DNA from: Streptomyces sp. QL37
Lineage (GTDB): Bacteria; Actinomycetota; Actinomycetes; Streptomycetales; Streptomycetaceae
Length of the DNA: 64,000 bases
Direction of reading: 5' to 3'
NCBI RefSeq assembly: GCF_002941025.1
Contig: NZ_PTJS01000001.1
Span: 7,206,605 to 7,270,604 of the forward strand
Notes under the pieces: model-generated
Told to the model about the DNA's origin: nothing
Databases searched by the model: none
The model's input: only the letters and a program-made list of their open reading frames with translations
Part shown: positions 29,385 through 37,486 of the stretch, one piece after another
Position numbering within the stretch: the first letter of the stretch is position 1
How the letters are laid out: every line of letters starts with the position of its first letter
Position numbers and translations under genes: made by a program

Positions 29385-30928
29385 GCAGCACCTATTCGCG
29401 GGCAGGCGTCACGGGCGATGTGCGTCATCCCGGCCGGTGGATCGCCCTCACCGTCCTCGTCCTGGCCGTGCTGCTCGTCGCCGTGGACGCCACCGTCCTC
29501 GGCCTGGCGACCCCGTTCCTCAGCGAGGACCTCGAACCGACCGGCACCCAGCTGCTCTGGATCGGCGACGTGTACTCGTTCGTCATCGCCGGACTCCTGG
29601 TCTCCATGGGCAGCCTCGGTGACCGCATCGGCCGGAAGAAGCTGCTGCTGACCGGTGCCGCCGCCTTCGGCGCGGTCTCGGTCCTGAACGCCTACGCGTC
29701 CAGCCCCGAGATGATGATCCTTGCCCGGGCGCTGCTCGGCGTCGCGGGCGCGACCCTGATGCCGTCCACGCTCGCCCTGATCCGCAACCTCTTCCACGAC
29801 CCGCGCGAACGCAGCCTCGCCGTCGGTATCTGGGGCGCCATGGCCTCGGCGGGAGCGGCCGTCGGGCCGGTCGTGGGCGGGCTCCTGCTGGAGCACTTCT
29901 GGTGGGGCTCGGTCTTCCTGATCAACCTGCCCGTGATGGCAGTCCTCGTCGTCGTGGGCATCAGGATGATCCCCGAGTCGAAGAATCCGGCACCGGGGCC
30001 CTGGGACCTGCTGAGTGTGGGACTTTCCCTGGTCGGCATGATCGGCGTCGTGTACGCCATCAAGGAGGCCGCCGCGCACGGTGTGAGCTGGGAGAACGGC
30101 CTGGCGGCCGTCGGAGGTGTGCTGGCGCTCACCTGGTTCGTGCGCCGTCAGCTGAAGCTCCCCGCCCCTCTGCTGGACATGCGGCTCTTCCACCACCGGG
30201 GGTTCTCCGGGGCGGTCCTCGCGGACCTGCTGACCATCCTCGGCCTGTCCGGGATCGTCTTCTTCCTCTCCCAGTTCCTGCAGCTGGTCCAGGGACGGGG
30301 CCCGCTGGAGGCAGGCCTCGCCGAACTGCCCGCGGCCGTCGGCGCGGTGACCGCCGGCCTGCTGGCGGGGAGGGTGGCGCGCCGCTACTCCGTGCGCTCC
30401 GTGGTCGCCGTGGGACTCGGTGCCATCGGCCTGTCTCTCGCCGTGGTCACGGTGATCCACAAGGAGACCGGCTATCCCCTGATCGGGGTCCTGCTCCTCG
30501 TGGTGGGCGTCGGAGCGGGATTCGCCTTCACCGTCACCTCCGACGTGATCCTCTCCAGCGTCCCCAAGGAACAGGCGGGCTCCGCGTCCGCCGTGTCCGA
30601 GACGGCCTACGAGCTCGGAGCCGCCCTCGGCATCGCACTGCTCGGGTCCATCGTCACCGGCGTCTACAAGGGATTCGGGACCCCTGAGGGCGTCCCGGCC
30701 GCCGCCGCGACGGCGGCCCACGAGTCGCTGGGCGGAGCCGTGGAGACGGCGGAGCACCTCCCCGCACAGCAGGGGAGCGAGCTCGTCGTCGCGGCTCAGG
30801 AGGCCTTCGTCAACGGGCTGCGGGTGTCCGCGGCGGTCGGTGCCGTCGTGCTGCTCGCGACCGCGGTCGCCGCGTGGTTCCTGCTGCGCGACCAGAAGCT
30901 GGAGGAAGGGATCATCCCCGACGAGTGA
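29381..30928 (+). CDS. MFS drug-efflux transporter, DHA2 (14-TMS) type
   Basis: 515 residues with about fourteen membrane helices. Motif A GSLGDRIGRKKLLL between helices 2 and 3, the DHA2 motif D1-like LLVAVDATVLGLATPFL in helix 1, and motif C GAAVGPVVGGLLL in helix 5. It resembles QacA/SmvA-type proton antiporters for cationic compounds. Translationally coupled to the TetR gene upstream. A strong bidirectional hairpin follows. Confidence 0.93.
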   Translation: MSSTYSRAGVTGDVRHPGRWIALTVLVLAVLLVAVDATVLGLATPFLSEDLEPTGTQLLWIGDVYSFVIAGLLVSMGSLGDRIGRKKLLLTGAAAFGAVSVLNAYASSPEMMILARALLGVAGATLMPSTLALIRNLFHDPRERSLAVGIWGAMASAGAAVGPVVGGLLLEHFWWGSVFLINLPVMAVLVVVGIRMIPESKNPAPGPWDLLSVGLSLVGMIGVVYAIKEAAAHGVSWENGLAAVGGVLALTWFVRRQLKLPAPLLDMRLFHHRGFSGAVLADLLTILGLSGIVFFLSQFLQLVQGRGPLEAGLAELPAAVGAVTAGLLAGRVARRYSVRSVVAVGLGAIGLSLAVVTVIHKETGYPLIGVLLLVVGVGAGFAFTVTSDVILSSVPKEQAGSASAVSETAYELGAALGIALLGSIVTGVYKGFGTPEGVPAAAATAAHESLGGAVETAEHLPAQQGSELVVAAQEAFVNGLRVSAAVGAVVLLATAVAAWFLLRDQKLEEGIIPDE

Positions 30929-30958
30929 GTGGCCCGGCGCGCTCGCGCCGGGCCACTC
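30927..30958. terminator. Bidirectional terminator, MFS / PlsC-like genes
   Basis: Perfect 14-bp stem GAGTGGCCCGGCGC / GCGCCGGGCCACTC with loop GCTC. The left arm includes the MFS stop codon; the convergent gene ends at 30976. Confidence 0.75.
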
Positions 30959-30975
30959 GGATGCACTCGTACGGC

Positions 30976-31647
30976 TCAGGCGGCCTTCGCCTTGGTGGCG
31001 TACATGTCGACGTACTCCTGGCCGGACAGCTCCATCACCTCGGTCATCACCGAGTCCGTCACCGCCCGCAGGACGTAGCGGTCGCGGTCCATGCCCTCGT
31101 AGCGCGAGAACTCCAACGGCTCACCGAAGCGGACCGTGACCTTGCCCGGGCGGGGCAGGCCCGCGCCGCCCGGCTGCAGCTTGTCCGTGCCGATCATGGC
31201 GAACGGCACGACCGGCGCGCCGGTCATCAGGGTCAGCCTCGCGATACCCGTACGGCCCCGGTAGAGCCGGCCGTCGGGGGAGCGGGTGCCCTCCGGGTAG
31301 ATGGCGAAGGCGTGGCCCTCCTCCAGCACCCGGCGGCCCGTCATCAACGCCGCGACGCCGCCGCGGCCGCCGTCCCGGTCCACCGGGATCATGCCGCAGC
31401 CGGTGAAGAACCAGGCCATCAGCCGGCCCTTGATGCCCTTGCCCGTGACGTACTCGTCCTTGCCGATGTAGAAAACCGGCCGGTCGCAGCAGATCGGCAT
31501 GATCATCGAGTCGATGAACGTCAGATGGTTCCCCGCGAGGATCACCGGGCCGTCACCCGGGATGTTCTCGACGCCCTCCACCTGTGGCCGGAAGAGCAGG
31601 CGCAGGATCGGTCCGAGCACTGCCTTGATGACCGTGAGTCGGGACAA
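30976..31647 (-). CDS. 1-acyl-glycerol-3-phosphate acyltransferase-like (PlsC) protein
   Basis: 223 residues. The PlsC catalytic motif HX4D is present as GNHLTFIDSM, followed by the phosphate-binding motif EGTRSPDGRL and a later VPFAMIGTDK. The N-terminus has a short hydrophobic segment for membrane attachment. It transfers an acyl chain in phospholipid synthesis, probably to lysophosphatidate or a related acceptor. Single gene; divergent from the glycerophosphodiester phosphodiesterase. Confidence 0.9.
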   Translation of the reverse strand: MSRLTVIKAVLGPILRLLFRPQVEGVENIPGDGPVILAGNHLTFIDSMIMPICCDRPVFYIGKDEYVTGKGIKGRLMAWFFTGCGMIPVDRDGGRGGVAALMTGRRVLEEGHAFAIYPEGTRSPDGRLYRGRTGIARLTLMTGAPVVPFAMIGTDKLQPGGAGLPRPGKVTVRFGEPLEFSRYEGMDRDRYVLRAVTDSVMTEVMELSGQEYVDMYATKAKAA

Positions 31648-31880
31648 CGCATCCTCCGGTGTCGTGGCCGGGTGGCCGGGGCGGGAATTCGCGAGGGTCT
31701 GTGCAGGTGAGGACGATACTCGCGGGTACTGCCTCTCCGCACATCGGGTTCATCCAGTGGATACGCAGTGTTGACGTGTGTTTCCGCCATGTTCGTCCAC
31801 GGTCCGCCCCACCGATGGCGTAGCTGCCTACGATCAAGCCTCGCCCGAAGGTGCCGGACATCACATGCGAGGAGCATTTT

Positions 31881-33044
31881 ATGACAGAGCGCGCGCGGAC
31901 CGGGCCCGGCCGGCGGACACTCCTGGGGGCGGCCGTCCTCGGCACGACGGTCCTCGGAGCCACCGGAACGGCCGACGCCGCCGGGCGTGGCGCCCCGGAC
32001 GGGCGAGGCGGCGGCGGAGGCGGTTACCGGCACCTGCCCGTACCCACCGTCATCGGTCACCGCGGCGCCAGCGGCTACCGCCCCGAGCACACCCTCGGTT
32101 CCTACCAGCTGGCCCTGGACATGGGCGCGCACATCGTCGAGCAGGACCTCGTGCCGACCAAGGACGGCCATCTGGTCTGCCGCCACGAGAACGACATCAC
32201 CGGCACCACGGACGTCGCCGAGCACCCCGAGTTCGCGGGCCGCAAGGCCACCAAGCGGGTCGACGGAGTGTCTCTCACCGGCTGGTTCACCGAGGACTTC
32301 ACCCTCGCCGAGCTGAAGACCCTCCGGGCCAAGGAGCGCATCCCCGGCAACCGCCAGGAGAACACGCTGTACGACGGCCGCTGGGAGATCCCCACCTTCG
32401 AAGAGGTCCTGCGCTGGGCGGACAAGGAGGGCCGCAGGCGGGGCGAGCCCGTCTGGCTCTACGTCGAGACCAAGCACCCCTCCTACTTCAGGGGCCTCGG
32501 CCTGGGCCTGGAGGAGCCCCTCGCCAAGCTGCTGCGCCGCCACGGCCGGCACCGGGCGGACTCCGCTCTGATCCTCCAGTCCTTCGAGCCCGGCTCGATG
32601 CGGCGGCTGTCGAAGCTCGTCGCCACCCCCCGCGTCGTCCTGCTGTCCGGTCCGAAGGAGCGCCCGTGGGACTTCGTGGAGGCCGGTGACCCCCGTACGG
32701 TCGCCGACCTGGTGAAGCCCGCCGGGCTGAAGTGGATCGCGTCCTTCGCCCAGGGCATCGGCCCCACGCTGGACCTCGTCATCCCCAAGGACGCCCAGGG
32801 ACGGCTGACCTCCCCCACCTCCCTGGTGACGGACGCGCACGCGCGAGGCCTGGTCCTGCACCCCTACACGCTGCGCAACGAGAACACGTTCCTGCCGGCG
32901 GACTTCCGGCGCGGCACCGACCCGAACGCGTACGGCGACGTGTTCGGCGCTCTCCGGGCGTACTTCGAGACAGGGATCGACGGGATCTTCTCCGACAACC
33001 CGGACACCGCCCTGCTCGCGGCGGCCGACTTCGCCGAGCGCTGA
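31881..33044 (+). CDS. glpQ: Secreted glycerophosphodiester phosphodiesterase
   Basis: 387 residues. Twin-arginine signal (GPGRRTLLGAAVLGTTVLGA), Gly-rich linker, then the GDPD TIM barrel: VIGHRGASGYRPEHT, QDLVPTKDGHLVCRHEND and the C-terminal DGIFSDNPDTAL. It hydrolyses glycerophosphodiesters (and possibly teichoic-acid glycerophosphate) to glycerol-3-phosphate outside the cell. The start has GGAG about 8 bases upstream. In S. coelicolor the syntenic homologue is, from memory, glpQ1 (SCO1565), which is phosphate-controlled; I did not find a clear PHO box here. Confidence 0.94.
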   Translation: MTERARTGPGRRTLLGAAVLGTTVLGATGTADAAGRGAPDGRGGGGGGYRHLPVPTVIGHRGASGYRPEHTLGSYQLALDMGAHIVEQDLVPTKDGHLVCRHENDITGTTDVAEHPEFAGRKATKRVDGVSLTGWFTEDFTLAELKTLRAKERIPGNRQENTLYDGRWEIPTFEEVLRWADKEGRRRGEPVWLYVETKHPSYFRGLGLGLEEPLAKLLRRHGRHRADSALILQSFEPGSMRRLSKLVATPRVVLLSGPKERPWDFVEAGDPRTVADLVKPAGLKWIASFAQGIGPTLDLVIPKDAQGRLTSPTSLVTDAHARGLVLHPYTLRNENTFLPADFRRGTDPNAYGDVFGALRAYFETGIDGIFSDNPDTALLAAADFAER

Positions 33045-33100
33045 GGTACGAGGGCCGGAGGCGCGTCAGCCGCCCGGCCCCCATGCCCCGGTCGGGTGGA

Positions 33101-33137
33101 GCTCCCCGTGCGCGGCAACCCGCCGCGCACGGGGAGC
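33101..33137 (+). terminator. Strong hairpin between glpQ and the sigma-factor gene
   Basis: Perfect 16-bp stem GCTCCCCGTGCGCGGC / GCCGCGCACGGGGAGC with loop AACCC, 12 bases before the next start codon. Confidence 0.7.
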
Positions 33138-33148
33138 GTTGACGGGGC

Positions 33149-33706
33149 ATGACACTTCTTGATCATGATCCGACGGCCGAGGCGGCGGGCGACGGCGGAC
33201 GGGCCCTCGTGCGCGCCCTGCACGCGCTGGTGCGCGCCGAGGCGGGGGCCGAGGCCCAGGCCGCCGGCGTCGAGGCCGCGGACCTGGAACAGTCGGTGTG
33301 GCTGAAGCTGCTGGAGCGCCGGCCGGGCGTGCCCCCCGACCCCGCCCGCTGGGTCCGCGCCGCCGTGCGGGCGGAGGCACGCGTCGCCCGCCGCAGGATC
33401 CGGCGCGAGCGCGCCTACACGGCCGGTGAACCCCCGGGCGACTGGACGGGCTGCCCCGAACGGATCGCGGTGGGAGCCGACGAACGCCGCGCCCTGCGCA
33501 CCGCGGTGGGCCGGCTGCCGGGCAGGTGCCCACGGTTACTCGAGGCGATGCTGGCCCCCCACGATCCGACGTACCGGGAAATCGCAGGGGAGTTGGGTAT
33601 GTCACAGGGGAGTTTGGGTCCGATGCGTTCCCGATGCCTTGGATGTCTGCGCAGAATGCTGGCGGCGGAGGTTGTAGCTCCTGAACTGCGGGGAATGGAG
33701 CGGTAG
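33149..33706 (+). CDS. Small sigma-70 (ECF-like) family protein
   Basis: 185 residues. An N-terminal region-2-like helical part (EAADLEQSVWLKLLERR ... ARWVRAAVRAEARVARRRIRRER) is followed by region 4 (LRTAVGRLPGRCPRLLEAML ... YREIAGELGMSQGSLGPMRSRCLGCLRRML). The helix-turn-helix of region 4 is well preserved. No anti-sigma gene is adjacent. The stretch before 33149 is the glpQ terminator and no Shine-Dalgarno is clear, so the start is likely but not certain. Confidence 0.85.
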   Translation: MTLLDHDPTAEAAGDGGRALVRALHALVRAEAGAEAQAAGVEAADLEQSVWLKLLERRPGVPPDPARWVRAAVRAEARVARRRIRRERAYTAGEPPGDWTGCPERIAVGADERRALRTAVGRLPGRCPRLLEAMLAPHDPTYREIAGELGMSQGSLGPMRSRCLGCLRRMLAAEVVAPELRGMER

Positions 33707-33742
33707 ACAACCGGCGGACAGGTGAGCGGGAGGCATGCACAC

Positions 33743-34246
33743 ATGGGCATGAGCGTGACCATCTCGGCGGCGACAGCACAGGACGTCGAGCAGATCTTCA
33801 GACTCCAGTACCTCTGTTTCCAGAGCGAGGCGGAGCTCTACGGCAACTACCGGATCGACCCTCTCGTCCAGACCCTCGACTCGGTGCGGGACGAAGTCGC
33901 CGCGGACCTGGTGTTCGTGGCCCGGCTCGGCGACGAAGTCGTCGGCTCGGTACGCGGCTTCACCGACGCCGACGGCACCGGCCGGATCGGCAAGCTCTGC
34001 GTCCACCCCCGGCTCCGTAACCACGGCCTGGGTACCCGTCTTCTGCGGGCCGCGGAATCCGGCCTGGCGGACGGGCGTTCGGCCACCCGCTTCCGCCTGC
34101 ACACGGGGGAGCGAAGCGAAGGCAACCTGCGGCTCTACCGGAAGGCGGGCTATGCCCGGGTGGGCAACACCACCGGAGTCGACGGCGTCCGGCTGGTCCT
34201 GCTGGAGAAGGACGCCGCCGCCCCCGCCTATGTGACCAGTGCCTGA
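33743..34246 (+). CDS. GNAT-family N-acetyltransferase
   Basis: 167 residues. The GNAT core is visible in GSVRGFTDADGTGRIGKLCVHPRLRNHGLGTRLLRAAE (acetyl-CoA loop RNHGLGTRL) and RLYRKAGYARVGNT. GGGAGG lies nine bases before the ATG at 33743; an ATG two codons later is also possible. It follows the sigma-factor gene by 36 bases and may be in the same transcript. Substrate unknown. Confidence 0.88.
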   Translation: MGMSVTISAATAQDVEQIFRLQYLCFQSEAELYGNYRIDPLVQTLDSVRDEVAADLVFVARLGDEVVGSVRGFTDADGTGRIGKLCVHPRLRNHGLGTRLLRAAESGLADGRSATRFRLHTGERSEGNLRLYRKAGYARVGNTTGVDGVRLVLLEKDAAAPAYVTSA

Positions 34247-34279
34247 ACCAGGTGCCTGACGGCTCCCGTACGCCCCGTG

Positions 34280-34756
34280 TCAGGCGATACGCGCGCGGCG
34301 CAGCCAGATCATCCCGGTGACCGGCAGGATCACCGGGATGAGCAGGTAGCCCATGCCGAATCCCGACCACACCGTGCTGTCCGGGAAGGCGGACGGCTCC
34401 AGCAGCGTCCAGGTGCCGACGATCAGCACGCCGGCGAGCTCGGCGGCGCAGCACACCAGCGCCGCCCTGCGCGCCTTCTCCCCGCCCCGCACCAGCGAGT
34501 ACGTGATGAAGCCGTACACGACCGCGGCGACGGCCGAGAGGACGTACGCGAGCGGTGCCTTGCCGAAGTCCAGGATCATCTCGACGATCGAGCGGGAGGC
34601 GGCGGCCACGGTGAACACCCCGTAGAACCAGACCAGTACCCGACCCGGCCCGGTGCCGAGGTCGAACTGCCGCTTCTGCTGCGGGACGTCCGGCTGCGGG
34701 ACGTCCGGCTGTGGGGCGGGGGACGCGGGCTTCCCCGTGCGGTCGGTGTCGCTCAA
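34280..34756 (-). CDS. Membrane protein of unknown function (second gene of pair)
   Basis: 158 residues with four hydrophobic helices after a hydrophilic N-terminus containing a short repeat (PQPDV PQPDV). The helices are VLVWFYGVFTVAAASRSIV, LAYVLSAVAAVVYGFITYSLV, a third around LVCCAAELAGVLIVGTW, and GYLLIPVILPVTGMIWL. I do not recognise a family beyond conserved Streptomyces membrane protein. A TTG start at 34756 fits: it comes two bases after the stop of the upstream membrane gene and GGGGA precedes it. Translation is probably coupled. Confidence 0.75.
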   Translation of the reverse strand: MSDTDRTGKPASPAPQPDVPQPDVPQQKRQFDLGTGPGRVLVWFYGVFTVAAASRSIVEMILDFGKAPLAYVLSAVAAVVYGFITYSLVRGGEKARRAALVCCAAELAGVLIVGTWTLLEPSAFPDSTVWSGFGMGYLLIPVILPVTGMIWLRRARIA

Positions 34757-34758
34757 GG

Positions 34759-35118
34759 TCAGTTTCCCCAGATGTCGTAGAGCCGTACTTCGAGGACGGC
34801 GAGCACGACCGCACCGGCCGCCACCGTCACCGAGCCCCAGCGGGTCCGCTCCGACAGCGACAGGAATCCCGCCGCGGGCACGGCCGCGAAGGCGCCGATC
34901 AGATAGGCGATGAAGATCGTCATGCCCTGGTCGGGCCGCTCGCCGCGTGCCAGCTGCACGATCCCCACGAGCAACTGCGCCAGCGCCAGCACGGACACGA
35001 CCGCCATGCCGATGAAGTGCCAGTCCTTGGTGGGCTGGTCCCGGTAGGCGGCGAATCCGCACCAGGCGGCGAGGGCGAGCGCGGTCACGGCGACCGCGAC
35101 CGTCAGGGCGTCGAGCAT
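34759..35118 (-). CDS. Membrane protein of unknown function (first gene of pair)
   Basis: 119 residues with four predicted helices: VAVAVTALALAAWCGFAAY, FIGMAVVSVLALAQLLVGIV, MTIFIAYLIGAFAAVPAAGFL and VTVAAGAVVLAVLEVRLYD. No enzyme motif. TACCCT (35130-35125), six bases before the ATG, points to a leaderless transcript. It is followed after two bases by the second membrane protein, and the two probably act together. Family unknown to me. Confidence 0.78.
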   Translation of the reverse strand: MLDALTVAVAVTALALAAWCGFAAYRDQPTKDWHFIGMAVVSVLALAQLLVGIVQLARGERPDQGMTIFIAYLIGAFAAVPAAGFLSLSERTRWGSVTVAAGAVVLAVLEVRLYDIWGN

Positions 35119-35130
35119 GAAGTGAGGGTA

Positions 35131-35363
35131 TTACGGACGGCTGGAGCCGCCGCGTGCGGGCCCGGACGCCCGGTGGACGCGTGCGGTTTCCGGGAAGCGT
35201 GGCCTTTGCCACAGCATGATCGCACCGGCCGTCGCATGGCACCTGGACCTGCTCGCGTTTCCGCAGGTCAGGGAGGTGCGTGCGACGGTCTCGGCTGTGG
35301 GGGGCGGACATCCAGCGCCGTCCGTTATGCGGACACGGGGCATCGCCGGAACGTTACGTCTGT
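35131..35363. other. Gap between membrane-protein pair and metN leader
   Basis: No gene or RNA is recognised. It holds the upstream part of the membrane-gene promoter and whatever drives the metNIQ leader. Frames crossing it lack codon bias. Confidence 0.4.
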
Positions 35364-35375
35364 TTTACTTGGCGC

Positions 35376-35462
35376 ATGACCACGACGAGCTACCGCAGCC
35401 CTGCGACCGAGGCGATCCCGACGCCCGGTGCTCGTTGTATGTGTCGAATGCGCGCCTTCTGA
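35376..35462 (+). CDS. Candidate 28-residue Cys/Met leader peptide upstream of metNIQ
   Basis: ATG at 35376 and TGA at 35460-35462. The C-terminus reads ARCMCRMRAF. Its codons CGT TGT ATG TGT CGA ATG are rare or A/T-ending in this genome, while the first part of the ORF is ordinary. An AT-rich -10-like TTTACT/TTACTT lies five to six bases before the ATG, so the message may be leaderless. Cysteine-rich leader ORFs that attenuate sulfur genes are known in actinobacteria. This one sits 220 bases before the methionine transporter genes and could sense Cys- or Met-tRNA supply. Not proven to be translated. Confidence 0.5.
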   Translation: MTTTSYRSPATEAIPTPGARCMCRMRAF

Positions 35463-35681
35463 GGGTCCCCGCCCGAGCCTCGCGCCCCGAAGCGAGACCG
35501 AGCCCGTGCCGTCCGCACCCAGCGGATCGAGCCGGCCCGCCCATGCCCCGCGCCCAGCGGCTCCGCCGCGGCCGGGCATGCAGAGACTCCCACCGGTCGA
35601 CCACTGAGAACAGTCTCATTCAGATGAATGCCCCGTGCCCGGCGGACACCGCGCCGTGCACTCGACAGTGACGGAAACCCT
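35463..35681 (+). promoter_or_regulatory. metNIQ leader region with a stable hairpin
   Basis: Non-coding by codon bias. The main structure is at 35543-35579: ATGCCC pairs with GGGCAT, and inside it GCGG pairs with CCGC. A smaller one is CTCGC / GCGAG near 35480-35500. I find no match to a SAM-I or SAM-IV riboswitch core. A 15-codon ORF (MNAPCPADTAPCTRQ, two Cys) lies at about 35624-35671, just before metN. The hairpin could be an attenuator. Confidence 0.4.
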
Positions 35682-36752
35682 GTGATCACCACTTCGGGCC
35701 TCACGAAGGTCTACCAGTCACGCGGCCGAGAGGTCACCGCCCTGGACGGCGTGGACCTGCACGTCCGCGAAGGCGAGGTCTACGGCGTCATCGGACAGAG
35801 CGGCGCCGGCAAGTCCTCCCTCATCCGCTGCGTCAACCTCCTCGAACGCCCCACCTCGGGCACGGTGACGGTCGCCGGACAGGACCTCACCGCCCTCGCC
35901 GGCCGCGGCCGGCGCGCCGGCAAGGAGCTCCGCCGGGCCCGCAACCGCATCGGCATGGTCTTCCAGCACTTCAACCTGCTGGACTCGCGCACCGTCCGCG
36001 ACAACGTCGAGCTGCCCCTGGAGATCCTCGGCATCTCCGGACAGGAACGCACCCGCAAGGCGCTCGACCTCCTCGACCTCGTCGGTCTCGCCGACAAGGC
36101 GAAGGCCTATCCCGGTCAGCTGTCCGGTGGCCAGAAGCAGCGCGTCGGCATCGCCCGGGCCCTCGCGGGCGACCCGAAGGTGCTCCTCTCCGACGAGGCG
36201 ACCTCCGCGCTGGACCCCGAGACCACCCGCTCCATCCTGCAGCTGCTGCGCGACCTCAACCAGGAGCTCGGCCTCACCGTCCTGCTCATCACGCACGAGA
36301 TGGACGTCGTCAAGACCGTCTGCGACTCCGCCGCGCTGATGAAGCAGGGCCGCATCGTCGAGTCGGGCACCGTCGGCGAACTGCTGTCCACCCCCGGCTC
36401 CGAGCTGGCGCACGAGCTGTTCCCCGTCGGGGGCACCGCCTCCGGCCCCGGGTCCACCGTCGTCGACGTCACCTTCCACGGCGAGGCCGCGGCCCAGCCG
36501 GTGATCTCGCAGCTCTCCCGGACGTACAACATCGACATCTCGATCCTCGGTGCCGCGATGGACACCATCGGCGGCAAGCAGATCGGCCGCATGCGCATCG
36601 AGCTGCCCGGCCGATTCGAGGAGAACGTCGTACCGATCGGCTTCCTGCGCGAGCAGGGCCTCCAGGCCGAGGTCGTGGACGGCGGCCCCGCCGACGCCAC
36701 CGGCATCCCCTCCCAGACCCCCGCCGCGATCACCAAGGAGGTGGCGAAGTGA
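35682..36752 (+). CDS. metN: Methionine ABC transporter, ATP-binding protein
   Basis: 356 residues. Walker A GQSGAGKSS, signature LSGGQKQRVGIARAL, Walker B VLLSDEATSALDPETT and the H-loop LLITHEMD. After the ATPase domain (to about 245) comes the C-terminal NIL domain (VTFHGEAAAQPVISQLSRTYNIDISILGAAMDTIGGKQIGRM), which binds methionine and gives trans-inhibition in MetN proteins. This supports methionine rather than another substrate. GTG start with a weak GGAAA; the stop overlaps metI. Confidence 0.95.
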   Translation: MITTSGLTKVYQSRGREVTALDGVDLHVREGEVYGVIGQSGAGKSSLIRCVNLLERPTSGTVTVAGQDLTALAGRGRRAGKELRRARNRIGMVFQHFNLLDSRTVRDNVELPLEILGISGQERTRKALDLLDLVGLADKAKAYPGQLSGGQKQRVGIARALAGDPKVLLSDEATSALDPETTRSILQLLRDLNQELGLTVLLITHEMDVVKTVCDSAALMKQGRIVESGTVGELLSTPGSELAHELFPVGGTASGPGSTVVDVTFHGEAAAQPVISQLSRTYNIDISILGAAMDTIGGKQIGRMRIELPGRFEENVVPIGFLREQGLQAEVVDGGPADATGIPSQTPAAITKEVAK

Positions 36753-37420
36753 CCTGGTCCGAAATGCAGCCACTGCTCTCGCAGGGAACCATCGACACCC
36801 TCTACATGGTGCTCTGGTCCACGCTCGTCACCGTCGTCGGCGGCCTGCCGCTCGGCATTCTGCTCGTCCTCACCGACAAGGGCGGACTGCTCCAGAACAC
36901 GGTGGTGAACAAGGTCATCGGCGTGATCGTGAACATCGGCCGCTCGCTGCCCTTCATCATCCTGCTGATCGCGCTGATCCCCTTCACCACCTGGGTCGTC
37001 GGCACCTTCATCGGCCCGTCCGCGATGATCGTGCCGCTCGCCATCGGTGCCATCCCCTTCTTCGCACGGCTCGTCGAGACCGCCGTGCGCGAGGTCGACC
37101 ACGGACTCGTCGAGGCCGTCCAGTCCATGGGCGGGTCCGTCCCGACGATCGTCCGCAAGGTCCTGCTGCCGCAGGCGCTGCCCTCGCTCGTCTCGGGCGT
37201 CACCACGACCGTGATCGTGCTCATCGGCTACTCCGCGATGGCTGGTGCGGTGGGCGGTGAAGGGCTCGGATCCAAGGCCGTCACCTACGGATTCCAGCGC
37301 TTCGACAACCAGTTCATGCTCATCACCGTCGTGCTGCTGATCGTCATCGTGACCGTGGTCCAGCTGATCGGTGACGGAGCCGTACGCCTGCTGGCCCGCC
37401 GGGGCCGCACCTCCTCCTGA
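36749..37420 (+). CDS. metI: Methionine ABC transporter, permease
   Basis: 223 residues and five to six membrane helices of the BPD_transp_1 fold. The coupling (EAA-type) segment is ETAVREVDHGLVEAVQSMGGSVPTIVRKVLLPQALPS. The N-terminal TLYMVLWSTLVTVVGGLPLGILLVLT is typical of MetI. GTG start overlaps the metN stop by four bases (GTGA). Confidence 0.95.
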   Translation: MTWSEMQPLLSQGTIDTLYMVLWSTLVTVVGGLPLGILLVLTDKGGLLQNTVVNKVIGVIVNIGRSLPFIILLIALIPFTTWVVGTFIGPSAMIVPLAIGAIPFFARLVETAVREVDHGLVEAVQSMGGSVPTIVRKVLLPQALPSLVSGVTTTVIVLIGYSAMAGAVGGEGLGSKAVTYGFQRFDNQFMLITVVLLIVIVTVVQLIGDGAVRLLARRGRTSS

Positions 37421-37486
37421 CCTTCTTCTCTCCCGAGGCCCGCACTCCTTGTCCGGGCGCACCACCACCAGAAAGAGGCACTCTTC

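Noticed and set aside
35463..35681. Possible SAM riboswitch before metN
   Set aside because: The conserved SAM-I/SAM-IV core strings are not visible; the hairpins present do not form that arrangement. A covariance-model search would be decisive.
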